Source: Solirubrobacterales bacterium
Lineage (GTDB): Bacteria > Actinomycetota > Thermoleophilia > Solirubrobacterales > Solirubrobacteraceae
DNA: 6,561 nucleotides
Assembly: GCA_015655225.1 (NCBI GenBank)
Contig: JAATFK010000176.1
Coordinates: 1 to 6,561 of the forward strand
Reading direction: 5' to 3'
The notes under the pieces are model-generated. The model did no database searches and had not been told where the DNA came from. It saw only the letters and a list, made by a program, of their open reading frames with translations. A program made the translations under genes and the position numbers. Numbering within the stretch: position 1 is the first letter of the stretch; each line of letters opens with the position of its first letter. Shown here piece after piece: positions 1 through 5,374 of this stretch.

Positions 1-1
1 C

Positions 2-15
2 CTAGCGCGCGCTAG
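2..15. repeat. 14-bp perfect palindrome at a gene end
   Basis: The sequence CTAGCGCGCGCTAG reads the same on both strands. It contains the TAG stop of the minus-strand GlsB-like gene (complement of 12-14). It also holds plus-strand TAG triplets at 3-5 and 13-15 that could end a convergent gene lying left of the window. The symmetry does not extend to the next base pair. With no loop and no T-run it is a poor intrinsic terminator. It may simply be two overlapping stop-codon contexts in GC-rich DNA, so a function is not shown. Confidence 0.4.
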
Positions 16-287
16 CCGCGGTGGTTGTACGGCGTGACGCCCTGGCCGCGCGAGCGGCGGATCCCCCACAGGATCAGCGTCGAGACGAGCACCGAGGCGA
101 TGATCCCGGCGCCGTCGGAGTGGAAGACGAAGTGGCCGATCAGGCCGGCGACGAACGACCCGGCCAGGCCCAGGACGATCGTCGCGGGGATCGACATCGG
201 GTCGGGGCCCGGCAGCGCGAGGCGGGCGAGCGCCCCGACGATCAGGCCGCTGGCCGCGAGCACGATCAGGTAGACGAGCAGGCTCAT
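12..287 (-). CDS. GlsB/YeaQ/YmgE family small membrane protein (transglycosylase-associated family)
   Basis: This 91-residue protein is almost entirely membrane-embedded, with three predicted helices at about residues 3-23, 33-55 and 60-76. A short basic, hydrophilic C-terminus follows (IRRSRGQG... to NHRG). The first helix and loop carry the family pattern of glycines followed by an Ala-Arg pair and a Pro-Gly turn (GLIVGALARLALPGPDP), and the second helix is Gly/Ala-rich. Length and topology match the family, whose members are often induced by envelope or acid stress; the biochemical role is unknown. The name 'transglycosylase-associated' is historical and implies no enzyme activity here. 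The ATG at 287 has no Shine-Dalgarno. Instead a TACGCT box ends 6 nt before it, suggesting a leaderless mRNA. It is divergent from the FUSC gene across 50 bp. Family assignment is confident; function is not. Confidence 0.88.
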   Translation of the reverse strand: MSLLVYLIVLAASGLIVGALARLALPGPDPMSIPATIVLGLAGSFVAGLIGHFVFHSDGAGIIASVLVSTLILWGIRRSRGQGVTPYNHRG

Positions 288-293
288 GCCGGG

Positions 294-299
294 AGCGTA
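294..299 (-). promoter_or_regulatory. Probable -10 box (TACGCT) for a leaderless GlsB-like mRNA
   Basis: Read on the minus strand, TACGCT matches the actinobacterial -10 pattern TANNNT and is followed by 6 nt (CCCGGC) and then the ATG at 287. That spacing would put the transcription start on or next to the A of the start codon. A -35 candidate at the expected distance is CTGCCG (complement of 317-322), a 3/6 match to TTGACA and so weak. No ribosome-binding site is visible, which fits leaderless initiation. Confidence 0.5.
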
Positions 300-324
300 G
301 CTGGGTGCGCGGCGCCCGGCAGCC

Positions 325-330
325 TATGAT
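325..330 (+). promoter_or_regulatory. Probable -10 box (TATGAT) for a leaderless FUSC mRNA
   Basis: TATGAT is one base from the TATAAT consensus and stands out in very GC-rich sequence. Exactly 7 nt (CGCGCGA) separate it from the ATG at 338, so the transcript would start at or beside the start codon. No convincing -35 hexamer lies 17-18 bp upstream. The box also decides the start: the in-frame GTG at 305 and ATG at 326 lie upstream of, or within, this promoter. Confidence 0.6.
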
Positions 331-337
331 CGCGCGA

Positions 338-2578
338 ATGTCGAGCCGCGAGCCCGTGCGCCCCTCCCTGTCCCACCTGCTGCAGGTCCTCTCGCAACGC
401 GATCCCGGGCGCTTCGCGCTCAAGAACGCGGTCCGCGCGGGGGTCGTCGCGCCGGCGCTCTTCGCGATCGCGCTGAAGTGGATCGAGCTGCCGCAGATGG
501 CGCTGTTCGCCGCGTTCGGCTCGATGGCGTTCCTCGTCTTCGTCGACTTCGGCGGGCCGCCCCTCGTGCGCCTGCGCTCCTACCTGCTGCTGGTCGTCGC
601 CGGAGCGATCCTGATCCCGCTCGGGACGCTCTGCTCCCACAGCGTCGTGCTGGCGACGGTCGCGATGGCGATCGTCTCGTTCGCGATCATCTTCTCCGGC
701 GTCCTGAGCGGCGCGATCGCGGCAGCGCAACCGGCCGCGATCCTGCTGTTCGTGCTGCCGGTGATGGTGACGGCGCCGTTCTCCTCGATCCCGGCGCGGC
801 TCGCCGGCCTCGGGCTCGCGGGGGCCGCCGCGATCTCGGCGACGCTGCTGGTCTGGCCGACGCGTCCGCGCGACCGGCTGCGCGTCGAAGCCGGCGTCAC
901 CGCGAACCTGCTGGCCGACCTGCTCGCGACGCTCGAGCAGGTCCCCGGCGACGAGGCCGAGCGCACGCGGCGGATCGACCTGGCGCGCGACGCCGTCCGC
1001 GAGTTGCGCGAGCGCTTCGTCGCGACGCCGAATCGCCCGAGCGGGACCGGCGGCCGGACGGCGGCGCTCGCCCGCCTCGTCGACGACGTCGGCTGGCTGC
1101 TGGCGCTCGTCCGCCAGCCGGCGCTGCTGGAGCCGCCGACCCCCGCGCTCGCGACCCAGCGCGCCGAGGTGCTGGCGGCCGGAGCGCAGGTGCTGCGGGC
1201 GAGTGCCGACCAGCTCGACGGCGGCAGCGAGCAGCCCGACCTCGCGCGCCTCGGGGCGGCGCGCGAGTCGGTCGGCGTGATGTTCCTCGCAAGCGTCGCG
1301 CGGTCGTGTCGCGGTCGCGACGAGCAGGAGATCGCGGTCGAGCTGACGGAGGCCTTCGAGCTGCGGGCGCTCGCGCACGCCACCTGGCTGATCGGCCGGG
1401 ACGCGCTGCTCGCGTGCGGGCGCCCGGCGCCGGCGCTCGACAGCGACGACGGCGCCCGGCCGTTCGCGGCCGCCCGCCAGCTCGCGGGCGCGCACGTCAG
1501 CCTGCGCTCGGTCTGGCTCCACAACAGCCTGCGCGGCGCGGTCGCGCTGACGCTCGCGGTGCTCGTCGCGCAGCTGGCGGACGTGCAGAACTCGTTCTGG
1601 GTCGTGCTGGCGACGCTCTCGGTGCTGCGCTCGCAGGCGCTCGCGACCGGCAGCACGGCGCTGCGCGCGATCGCCGGGACGCTCGCGGGGATCGTCGTCG
1701 GCGGGCTGCTGGTGGCGGCCGTCGGGCACGACACCGGCGTCCTCTGGGCGGTGCTGCCGTTCGCGGTGCTGCTGGCTGCGTACGCGCCGCGGGTGCTGAC
1801 GTTCGTCGCCGGCCAGGCGGCGTTCACGCTCGTCGTGCTGATCCTCTTCAACCTGCTCAGCCCGGTCGGCTGGCGCGTCGGGATCGTGCGTGCCGAGGAC
1901 ATCGGGATCGGCGTCGGGATCAGCGTGCTCGTCGGACTGCTGCTGTGGCCGCGCGGCGTCGGGCGGCTTGCGCGCGACGACGTGGCCGACGCGTACGAGC
2001 GGGTCGCGGCGCTGCTCGACGCGGCGATCGTCGCGCTCGTCGACGGCGGCGAGCGCGGCACGGCGCTCGACGAGACCGCGCGCGAGGCGACCGCCGCGTC
2101 CGAGCGGCTCGACGACTCGACCCGCCAGCTGCTGGCCGAGCGCACCTCCGCGCACGAGCGGCTCCACGAGCTGACGACGCTGATCGCCGGGATGCAGCAC
2201 GTGCGCCGCGCCGCCGACCTGCTGCACGGGATGCAGGAGATCGCGGCGAGCGCCCCGCCGGCCGACCCGAGCGTGCGGCTCGCCGCCGGGCGCGCCGCGC
2301 TGCTGGCCGACACGCACGCGCTGACCGGCTGGTACGCGAGCCTCGGGGAGAGCGTCGCCGCCAAGGGGCCGGCGCCCGCGCCGGAGTCGCGCGGCGACCT
2401 CGACGCGGAGGGCCGGCCGCTGCCGCCCGAGGTCGTGCTGGAGCCGACCGACGGGATCGACGGGACGCTCCCGCCGGGCGTCGCGATCGCGTGGACGAGC
2501 TATCACCTGGAGCTGCTGCGAAGCGTCGAGCCCCGGCTCGCGCGGGCGGCTGACCAGGTGCGCCAGATCGACGCGTAG
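338..2578 (+). CDS. FUSC family protein (fusaric acid resistance / aromatic acid exporter-like membrane protein)
   Basis: From the ATG at 338 the protein has 746 residues in a duplicated layout. An N-terminal membrane block at about residues 30-174 has roughly five to six helices. A soluble, charged, helical segment follows at about 178-395. A second membrane block at about 397-540 has the FUSC_2-like signature: a helix after HNSLRGAVAL, then DVQNSFWVVLATLSVLR, then Gly-rich helices ending in LLLWPRG. A hydrophilic C-terminal tail runs from about 541 to 746. Both membrane blocks end in a similar LLVWP/LLLWP motif, consistent with internal duplication. Family relatives such as YccS and AaeB are inner-membrane proteins, some exporting aromatic acids such as fusaric or p-hydroxybenzoic acid; no periplasmic-adaptor or outer-membrane partner is encoded nearby. 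The start was chosen by the TATGAT box and the absence of a ribosome-binding site. The substrate cannot be read from the sequence. Confidence 0.88.
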   Translation: MSSREPVRPSLSHLLQVLSQRDPGRFALKNAVRAGVVAPALFAIALKWIELPQMALFAAFGSMAFLVFVDFGGPPLVRLRSYLLLVVAGAILIPLGTLCSHSVVLATVAMAIVSFAIIFSGVLSGAIAAAQPAAILLFVLPVMVTAPFSSIPARLAGLGLAGAAAISATLLVWPTRPRDRLRVEAGVTANLLADLLATLEQVPGDEAERTRRIDLARDAVRELRERFVATPNRPSGTGGRTAALARLVDDVGWLLALVRQPALLEPPTPALATQRAEVLAAGAQVLRASADQLDGGSEQPDLARLGAARESVGVMFLASVARSCRGRDEQEIAVELTEAFELRALAHATWLIGRDALLACGRPAPALDSDDGARPFAAARQLAGAHVSLRSVWLHNSLRGAVALTLAVLVAQLADVQNSFWVVLATLSVLRSQALATGSTALRAIAGTLAGIVVGGLLVAAVGHDTGVLWAVLPFAVLLAAYAPRVLTFVAGQAAFTLVVLILFNLLSPVGWRVGIVRAEDIGIGVGISVLVGLLLWPRGVGRLARDDVADAYERVAALLDAAIVALVDGGERGTALDETAREATAASERLDDSTRQLLAERTSAHERLHELTTLIAGMQHVRRAADLLHGMQEIAASAPPADPSVRLAAGRAALLADTHALTGWYASLGESVAAKGPAPAPESRGDLDAEGRPLPPEVVLEPTDGIDGTLPPGVAIAWTSYHLELLRSVEPRLARAADQVRQIDA

Positions 2579-2596
2579 GACGACTCGCGCTCGGCA

Positions 2597-2608
2597 CGGC
2601 CGGGGCCG
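2597..2608. other. Short GC-only dyad between the FUSC and SDR genes
   Basis: The dyad CGGCC-GG-GGCCG lies 18 bp past the FUSC stop codon. It could form a 4-bp stem with a 4-nt loop but has no downstream T-run. It might slow polymerase or be a random product of GC-rich sequence. It is the only terminator-like structure in this 60-bp gap, so transcription from FUSC may read into the SDR gene. Confidence 0.15.
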
Positions 2609-2625
2609 CTCGGGGGGCGCGCGGG

Positions 2626-2631
2626 TAGGGT
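2626..2631 (+). promoter_or_regulatory. Probable -10 box (TAGGGT) for a leaderless SDR mRNA
   Basis: TAGGGT fits TANNNT and is followed by exactly 7 nt (CCCGCGC) before the ATG at 2639, the same spacing as the FUSC promoter. There is no purine-rich ribosome-binding site before this ATG. No -35 match is visible in the GC-rich run upstream. The call rests on box identity and spacing alone. Confidence 0.5.
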
Positions 2632-2638
2632 CCCGCGC

Positions 2639-3406
2639 ATGGACATCGAGCACAGCGCAGCACTCATCGCCGGAGGCGCCTCCGGCCTCGGCGCCGCCAC
2701 CGCGCGGCGCCTCCACGCGGCCGGGGCACGGGTCGTGATCGCCGACCTCGACGCGCAGAAGGGCGACGAGCTCGCCGCCGAGCTGGGCGAGCGGGCGACG
2801 TTCGTCCGCGCCGACGTGACGAAGCCCGAGCAGGTCGAGGCGGCGGTCGAGCGGGCGGCGGAGCTGGAGGGCGGGCTGCGGATCGCGGTCGCGTGCGCCG
2901 GGATCGGCTGGGCCGAGCGGATCGTCAGCAAGCGCGGGCCGCACTCGCTCGACCCGTTCGAGCGGGTGATCGAGATCAACCTCGTCGGGACCTTCAACGT
3001 GATGCGCCTGGCGGCGGCGGCGATGCGCGCGAACACGCCGAACGCGGACGGCGAGCGCGGCGTCTGCGTCAACACCGCGTCGATCGCCGCCTACGACGGG
3101 CAGATCGGGCAGATCGCCTACAGCGCCTCGAAGGGCGGCATCGTCGGCATGACGCTGCCCGCCGCGCGCGATCTCGCGGGCGTCGGGATCCGCGTCTGCG
3201 CGATCGCGCCGGGGACGTTCGACACGCCGCTGCTGGCCGGCCTGCCCGAGCCGGCGCGGACCGAGCTGGGCCGCCAGGTCCCGTTCCCCTCCCGCCTCGG
3301 CCGCCCCGACGAGTTCGGCGCGCTCGTCGTGGCGATCGCCGAGAACGCGATGCTGAACGGCGAGGTGATCCGCCTCGACGGCGCGCTGCGGATGCCGCCG
3401 AGATGA
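2639..3406 (+). CDS. 3-hydroxyacyl-CoA dehydrogenase type II (HSD10-like SDR)
   Basis: This 255-residue classical short-chain dehydrogenase most likely oxidises (S)-3-hydroxyacyl-CoA to 3-ketoacyl-CoA with NAD+, the third beta-oxidation step, or 2-methyl-3-hydroxybutyryl-CoA in isoleucine breakdown. Visible landmarks are the Rossmann glycine motif GGASGLG (12-18), Asp36 at the end of beta-2 (NAD preference), D59-V60, and the catalytic tetrad N114, S148, Y161 and K165 in [20 protein letters not shown]. Further along come the [10 protein letters not shown] segment, QVPFPSRLG and a terminal [13 protein letters not shown]. From recall, these C-terminal blocks match mammalian HSD17B10 very closely, which makes the subfamily call much stronger than 'SDR' alone. 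Two departures: Ala11 replaces the usual Thr/Ser before GG, and the NNAG-type motif reads ACAG (85-88). The leaderless-type start at 2639 leaves a complete beta-1 strand. The antitoxin gene begins 18 nt after the stop. Confidence 0.9.
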   Translation: MDIEHSAALIAGGASGLGAATARRLHAAGARVVIADLDAQKGDELAAELGERATFVRADVTKPEQVEAAVERAAELEGGLRIAVACAGIGWAERIVSKRGPHSLDPFERVIEINLVGTFNVMRLAAAAMRANTPNADGERGVCVNTASIAAYDGQIGQIAYSASKGGIVGMTLPAARDLAGVGIRVCAIAPGTFDTPLLAGLPEPARTELGRQVPFPSRLGRPDEFGALVVAIAENAMLNGEVIRLDGALRMPPR

Positions 3407-3408
3407 GC

Positions 3409-3414
3409 TAGCCT
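3409..3414 (+). promoter_or_regulatory. Possible -10 box (TAGCCT) for the toxin-antitoxin pair
   Basis: TAGCCT fits TANNNT and sits 3 nt after the SDR stop codon, with 10 nt between it and the antitoxin ATG at 3425. A start 7 nt downstream would give a leader of only about 3 nt. There is no ribosome-binding site in the 18-nt gap, so either a near-leaderless transcript or co-transcription with the SDR gene is needed. The inverted repeat at 3425-3444 would overlap the start of this transcript. Confidence 0.3.
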
Positions 3415-3424
3415 TAGTTGGGCC

Positions 3425-3444
3425 ATGTTCGACCAGGTGAACAT
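3425..3444. promoter_or_regulatory. Candidate toxin-antitoxin autoregulatory operator (inverted repeat)
   Basis: ATGTTC, 8 bp, then GAACAT form perfect 6-bp arms whose first base is the A of the antitoxin start codon. The arms are AT-richer than their surroundings. Type II antitoxins of the Phd/VapB kind commonly bind inverted repeats around their own promoter or start codon, with toxin as corepressor. The site also encodes the first residues (M-F-D-Q-V-N-I), so codon constraint could have produced part of the symmetry. Confidence 0.4.
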
Positions 3445-3676
3445 CCACGAAGCGAAGACGACGCTCTCGAAGCTGATCGAGCGCGTCGAGCAGGGCGAGG
3501 AGATCGTGATCGCCCGCAACGGCAAGCCGGTCGCCCGGCTCGTCGCCGAGAAGCCGCCCGCGAGACCCCGGCGCACCGGCTGGGGGTCGTGGAGAGGCAG
3601 AGTCGACATGACCCACTTCGACGAGGGAGACGAGGAGATCGCCCGTCTCTTCGGCATGTACGCCGACGAGGAATGA
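3425..3676 (+). CDS. Phd/YefM-VapB-like type II antitoxin
   Basis: This 83-residue protein has the usual two-part antitoxin plan. Residues 1-42 are the Phd/YefM DNA-binding fold, with the family pattern VNIHEAKTTLSKLIERVEQG followed by EEIVIARNGKPVARLV. The segment from about residue 44 is probably disordered when alone and wraps the toxin: a basic stretch RPRRTGWGSWRGRV, then MTHFDEGDEEIARLFGMYADEE, an acidic amphipathic end typical of antitoxins paired with PIN toxins. It should neutralise the downstream VapC-like RNase and repress the pair's promoter. Its TGA overlaps the toxin ATG as ATGA, giving translational coupling. The start has no ribosome-binding site; an inverted repeat begins on the start codon. 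The family call is firm from the N-terminal motif and the toxin neighbour. Confidence 0.9.
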   Translation: MFDQVNIHEAKTTLSKLIERVEQGEEIVIARNGKPVARLVAEKPPARPRRTGWGSWRGRVDMTHFDEGDEEIARLFGMYADEE

Positions 3677-4068
3677 GGCTCCTGCTCGACACCCACGTGT
3701 TGATCTGGTGGGCGGCGGCCGACGACCGCGTCCACCCGGTCGTCCGCGCGCAGATCGAGGACGGTGCCAATGAGGTGCTCGTCAGCGCCGTCACGATCTG
3801 GGAGATGGAGACCAAGGCGCAGGCCGGACGGCTGATCGCGCCGGCCGACGCAATCGAGATGCTTCCGGTCTGGGGCTTCATCCCGCTGGCGGTCACGGTC
3901 CATCATGCGCGCCTTGCCGCGCACCTCGACCAGCACCATCGCGACCCGTTCGACCGCATCCTGATCGCCCAGGCGCAGATCGAGGACGCGGTCCTCGTGA
4001 CCGCGGACCGCGCCCTCGACGCCTATCCCGGCGCCCGCCTGCCGGCGGACGGCGGACGGGCTAGCTGA
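3673..4068 (+). CDS. VapC-like PIN-domain ribonuclease toxin
   Basis: This 131-residue PIN-domain protein is of typical VapC length. It opens with MRLLLDTHVLIWW, placing the first catalytic Asp at residue 6. The other conserved acidic residues are Glu44 (in SAVTIWEMETK), Asp94 (in RDPFDRILIAQA, with Asp91 nearby) and Asp112 (in VLVTADRAL). All four are present, so the Mg2+/Mn2+ site looks intact. The LLLDTHVLIWW opening and the DPFDR motif place it in the PIN subgroup usually paired with Phd-type antitoxins. Family members cleave tRNA or rRNA and arrest growth when the antitoxin is lost; the target here cannot be inferred. The ATG at 3673 overlaps the antitoxin stop by 4 bp. A longer in-frame opening upstream is the antitoxin read in another frame. 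The 3' end overlaps the convergent thiolase gene by 8 bp. Confidence 0.92.
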   Translation: MRLLLDTHVLIWWAAADDRVHPVVRAQIEDGANEVLVSAVTIWEMETKAQAGRLIAPADAIEMLPVWGFIPLAVTVHHARLAAHLDQHHRDPFDRILIAQAQIEDAVLVTADRALDAYPGARLPADGGRAS

Positions 4069-5254
4069 GCCGCTCCACGATCATCGCCTGGCCCATGCCG
4101 CCGGCGACGCACATCGTCTCCAGGCCATAGGTTCTGTCGAGCGTCGCGAGGTCGTTCAGGAGCGTCGTCATGATCCGCGCCCCGGTCATCCCGAACGGGT
4201 GCCCGAGCGCGATCGCCCCGCCGTGCGGGTTGAGCTGCTCGTCGCTGATCCCCCACTCGCGCTGGCAGGGCACGACCTGCGCCGCGAACGCCTCGTTCAG
4301 CTCCACGACGTCGATGTCGGAGATCGACATGCCGGCCTGCGCGAGCACCTTGCGGACCGCCGGGATCGGGCCAAGGCCCATGTACTCCGGCTCGAGCGCC
4401 CCCACGCCGGAGGCGACGATCCGCGCCTTCGGCGTCAGGCCGAGCTCCTTCGCCCGCTCCTCCGACATCACCAGCACCGCAGCCGCGCCGTCGTTCAGCG
4501 GGCAGGCGTTGCCGGCGGTGACCGTCCCGTCGGGTCTGAAGACGGGCTTCAGCTGCGCGAGCTTCTCCTCCGTCGTGCCGGGGCGTGGCCCGTCGTCGCG
4601 GGTGACGAGCGTCTCGGGGACGACGACCTCCTCGCCCTGCTCGTTCGTGACCGTGTGCTCGGGCACGAGCACCGGCGTGATCTCGGCGTCGAAGTGGCCG
4701 GACGCCTGCGCGGCGACCGCCCGCTGCTGCGAGATCGCGGCCCAGCGGTCCTGCTCCTCCCGCGTGACGCCCTCGCGCTCGGCGACGTTCTCGGCCGTCA
4801 GGCCCATCGGGATGTAGACGTTGACGATCGACCCCTCGGAGCCGTCGAGCTGGTGGTGGAACGGCACCACCGAGCCCCCGCCGGCCCGCGAGACGGCCTC
4901 GACGCCGGCCGCGATGTACGTGTCGCCCTCTCCCGCCTTGATCGCGTGGAAGGCCATCCGCAGCGTCTGCAGCGACGAGGCGCAGAAGCGGTTGAGCGTG
5001 CAGCCCGGGACCTCCAGCGGGATCCCGGCGAGGATCGAGGCGTTGCGCCCGACGTTGTAGCCCTGCTCCCCCTCGCCGAACGCGGCGCCCATCAGGACGT
5101 CGGCGACGGTCGAGAAGTCGACCCCGGGGTTGCGCTCGATCAGGGCGCGCAGCGGGATCGCGGCGAGGTCGTCGGCCCGGACGTCTCTCAGCGAGCCCTT
5201 GACGGCCCGGCCGATCGGCGTGCGGATGGCGTCGACGATGACGGCTTCAGCCAT
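4061..5254 (-). CDS. Acetyl-CoA C-acyltransferase (thiolase, FadA-type)
   Basis: This 397-residue thiolase has the standard length of a degradative or biosynthetic enzyme. It should catalyse the last beta-oxidation step, cleaving 3-ketoacyl-CoA with CoA to acetyl-CoA plus a shortened acyl-CoA. It begins MAEAVIVDAIRTPIGRA, as thiolases do. The nucleophilic Cys91 lies in LNRFCASSLQT; NEAFA spans 320-324; His352 lies in GHPFGMTGAR; the second catalytic Cys382 lies in MCVAGGMG. All catalytic positions are intact. The final motif has Ala where many family members have Gly (CxGGGxG), and Phe after GHP; neither is catalytic. The ATG at 5254 was chosen because it gives the family N-terminus and has an AAAGGA ribosome-binding site 10 nt upstream; an in-frame extension to 5326 would translate the direct-repeat region. 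With the acyl-CoA dehydrogenase and SDR in the window it suggests acyl-CoA degradation. Chain length is not determined. Confidence 0.93.
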   Translation of the reverse strand: MAEAVIVDAIRTPIGRAVKGSLRDVRADDLAAIPLRALIERNPGVDFSTVADVLMGAAFGEGEQGYNVGRNASILAGIPLEVPGCTLNRFCASSLQTLRMAFHAIKAGEGDTYIAAGVEAVSRAGGGSVVPFHHQLDGSEGSIVNVYIPMGLTAENVAEREGVTREEQDRWAAISQQRAVAAQASGHFDAEITPVLVPEHTVTNEQGEEVVVPETLVTRDDGPRPGTTEEKLAQLKPVFRPDGTVTAGNACPLNDGAAAVLVMSEERAKELGLTPKARIVASGVGALEPEYMGLGPIPAVRKVLAQAGMSISDIDVVELNEAFAAQVVPCQREWGISDEQLNPHGGAIALGHPFGMTGARIMTTLLNDLATLDRTYGLETMCVAGGMGQAMIVERLS

Positions 5255-5264
5255 GACGATGTGG

Positions 5265-5270
5265 TCCTTT
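5265..5270 (-). promoter_or_regulatory. Ribosome-binding site (AAAGGA) of the thiolase gene
   Basis: On the minus strand AAAGGA precedes the ATG at 5254 by 10 nt, slightly longer than the usual 5-9. It is the clearest purine-rich ribosome-binding site I see before a start codon in the window. It fixes the thiolase start and implies a transcript with a true 5' leader, unlike the neighbouring genes. Confidence 0.6.
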
Positions 5271-5280
5271 CGATCAGGTG

Positions 5281-5334
5281 CCCGGCGGTCGCACTCCACG
5301 GGCGTTGTCATCCCCGGCGGTCTCACTCCACGGG
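5281..5334. repeat. Tandem 22-bp direct repeat upstream of the thiolase gene
   Basis: Copies at 5281-5302 and 5313-5334 agree at 21 of 22 positions; the only difference is G at 5291 versus T at 5323. They are spaced 32 bp start to start, about three helical turns, so bound proteins would face the same side of DNA. The period is not a multiple of three, so this is not a protein repeat. Each copy starts CCCGGCGGTC and ends CACTCCACGGG, with outer CCCG/CGGG ends that give a weak dyad. No third copy is visible. Plausible roles are paired operators for a regulator of the thiolase gene or a copy of a dispersed genomic repeat. Confidence 0.75.
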
Positions 5335-5346
5335 GGCCTGCCCGCC

Positions 5347-5352
5347 AGGGTA
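5347..5352 (-). promoter_or_regulatory. Possible -10 box (TACCCT) upstream of the thiolase repeats
   Basis: On the minus strand TACCCT fits TANNNT and is the best box in the 120-bp spacer between the metallopeptidase stop and the thiolase start. Transcription from it would begin near 5340, giving a leader of about 85 nt containing both 22-bp repeats and the AAAGGA site. No good -35 is present at standard spacing; CTGAAC at 5366-5371 (complement) is too close. Treat it as a weak candidate. Confidence 0.25.
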
Positions 5353-5374
5353 GATGATCGTCGGCGTTCAGGCG

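Noticed and set aside
305..337. Upstream GTG (305) and ATG (326) as FUSC starts
   Set aside because: They lie upstream of or within the TATGAT -10 box, which sits 7 nt before the ATG at 338, and the added residues are not part of the family fold.
284..3616. Very long open frame (over 1,100 codons) on the minus strand, antisense to the FUSC and SDR genes
   Set aside because: It is a GC-rich shadow frame. Its product is dominated by Arg, Asp, Gln and Glu with no recognisable domain, while the plus-strand frames carry complete FUSC and SDR families.
3418..3672. In-frame upstream extension of the VapC-like toxin
   Set aside because: It is the antitoxin gene read in another frame; the PIN domain begins at MRLLLDTHVLIWW with the classic ATGA overlap.
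5255..5326. N-terminal extension of the thiolase to 5326
   Set aside because: The extra 24 residues read through the ribosome-binding site and one direct repeat; family members begin at the MAEAVIVDAIRTP segment.
5281..5334. The 22-bp repeats as a minimal CRISPR array
   Set aside because: There are only two copies, the spacer would be 10 bp, and no cas genes are present.
4199..5353. 384-codon open frame on the plus strand, antisense to the thiolase
   Set aside because: The product is low-complexity Arg/Asp/Val-rich sequence without motifs; the opposing frame is a full thiolase with intact catalytic residues.
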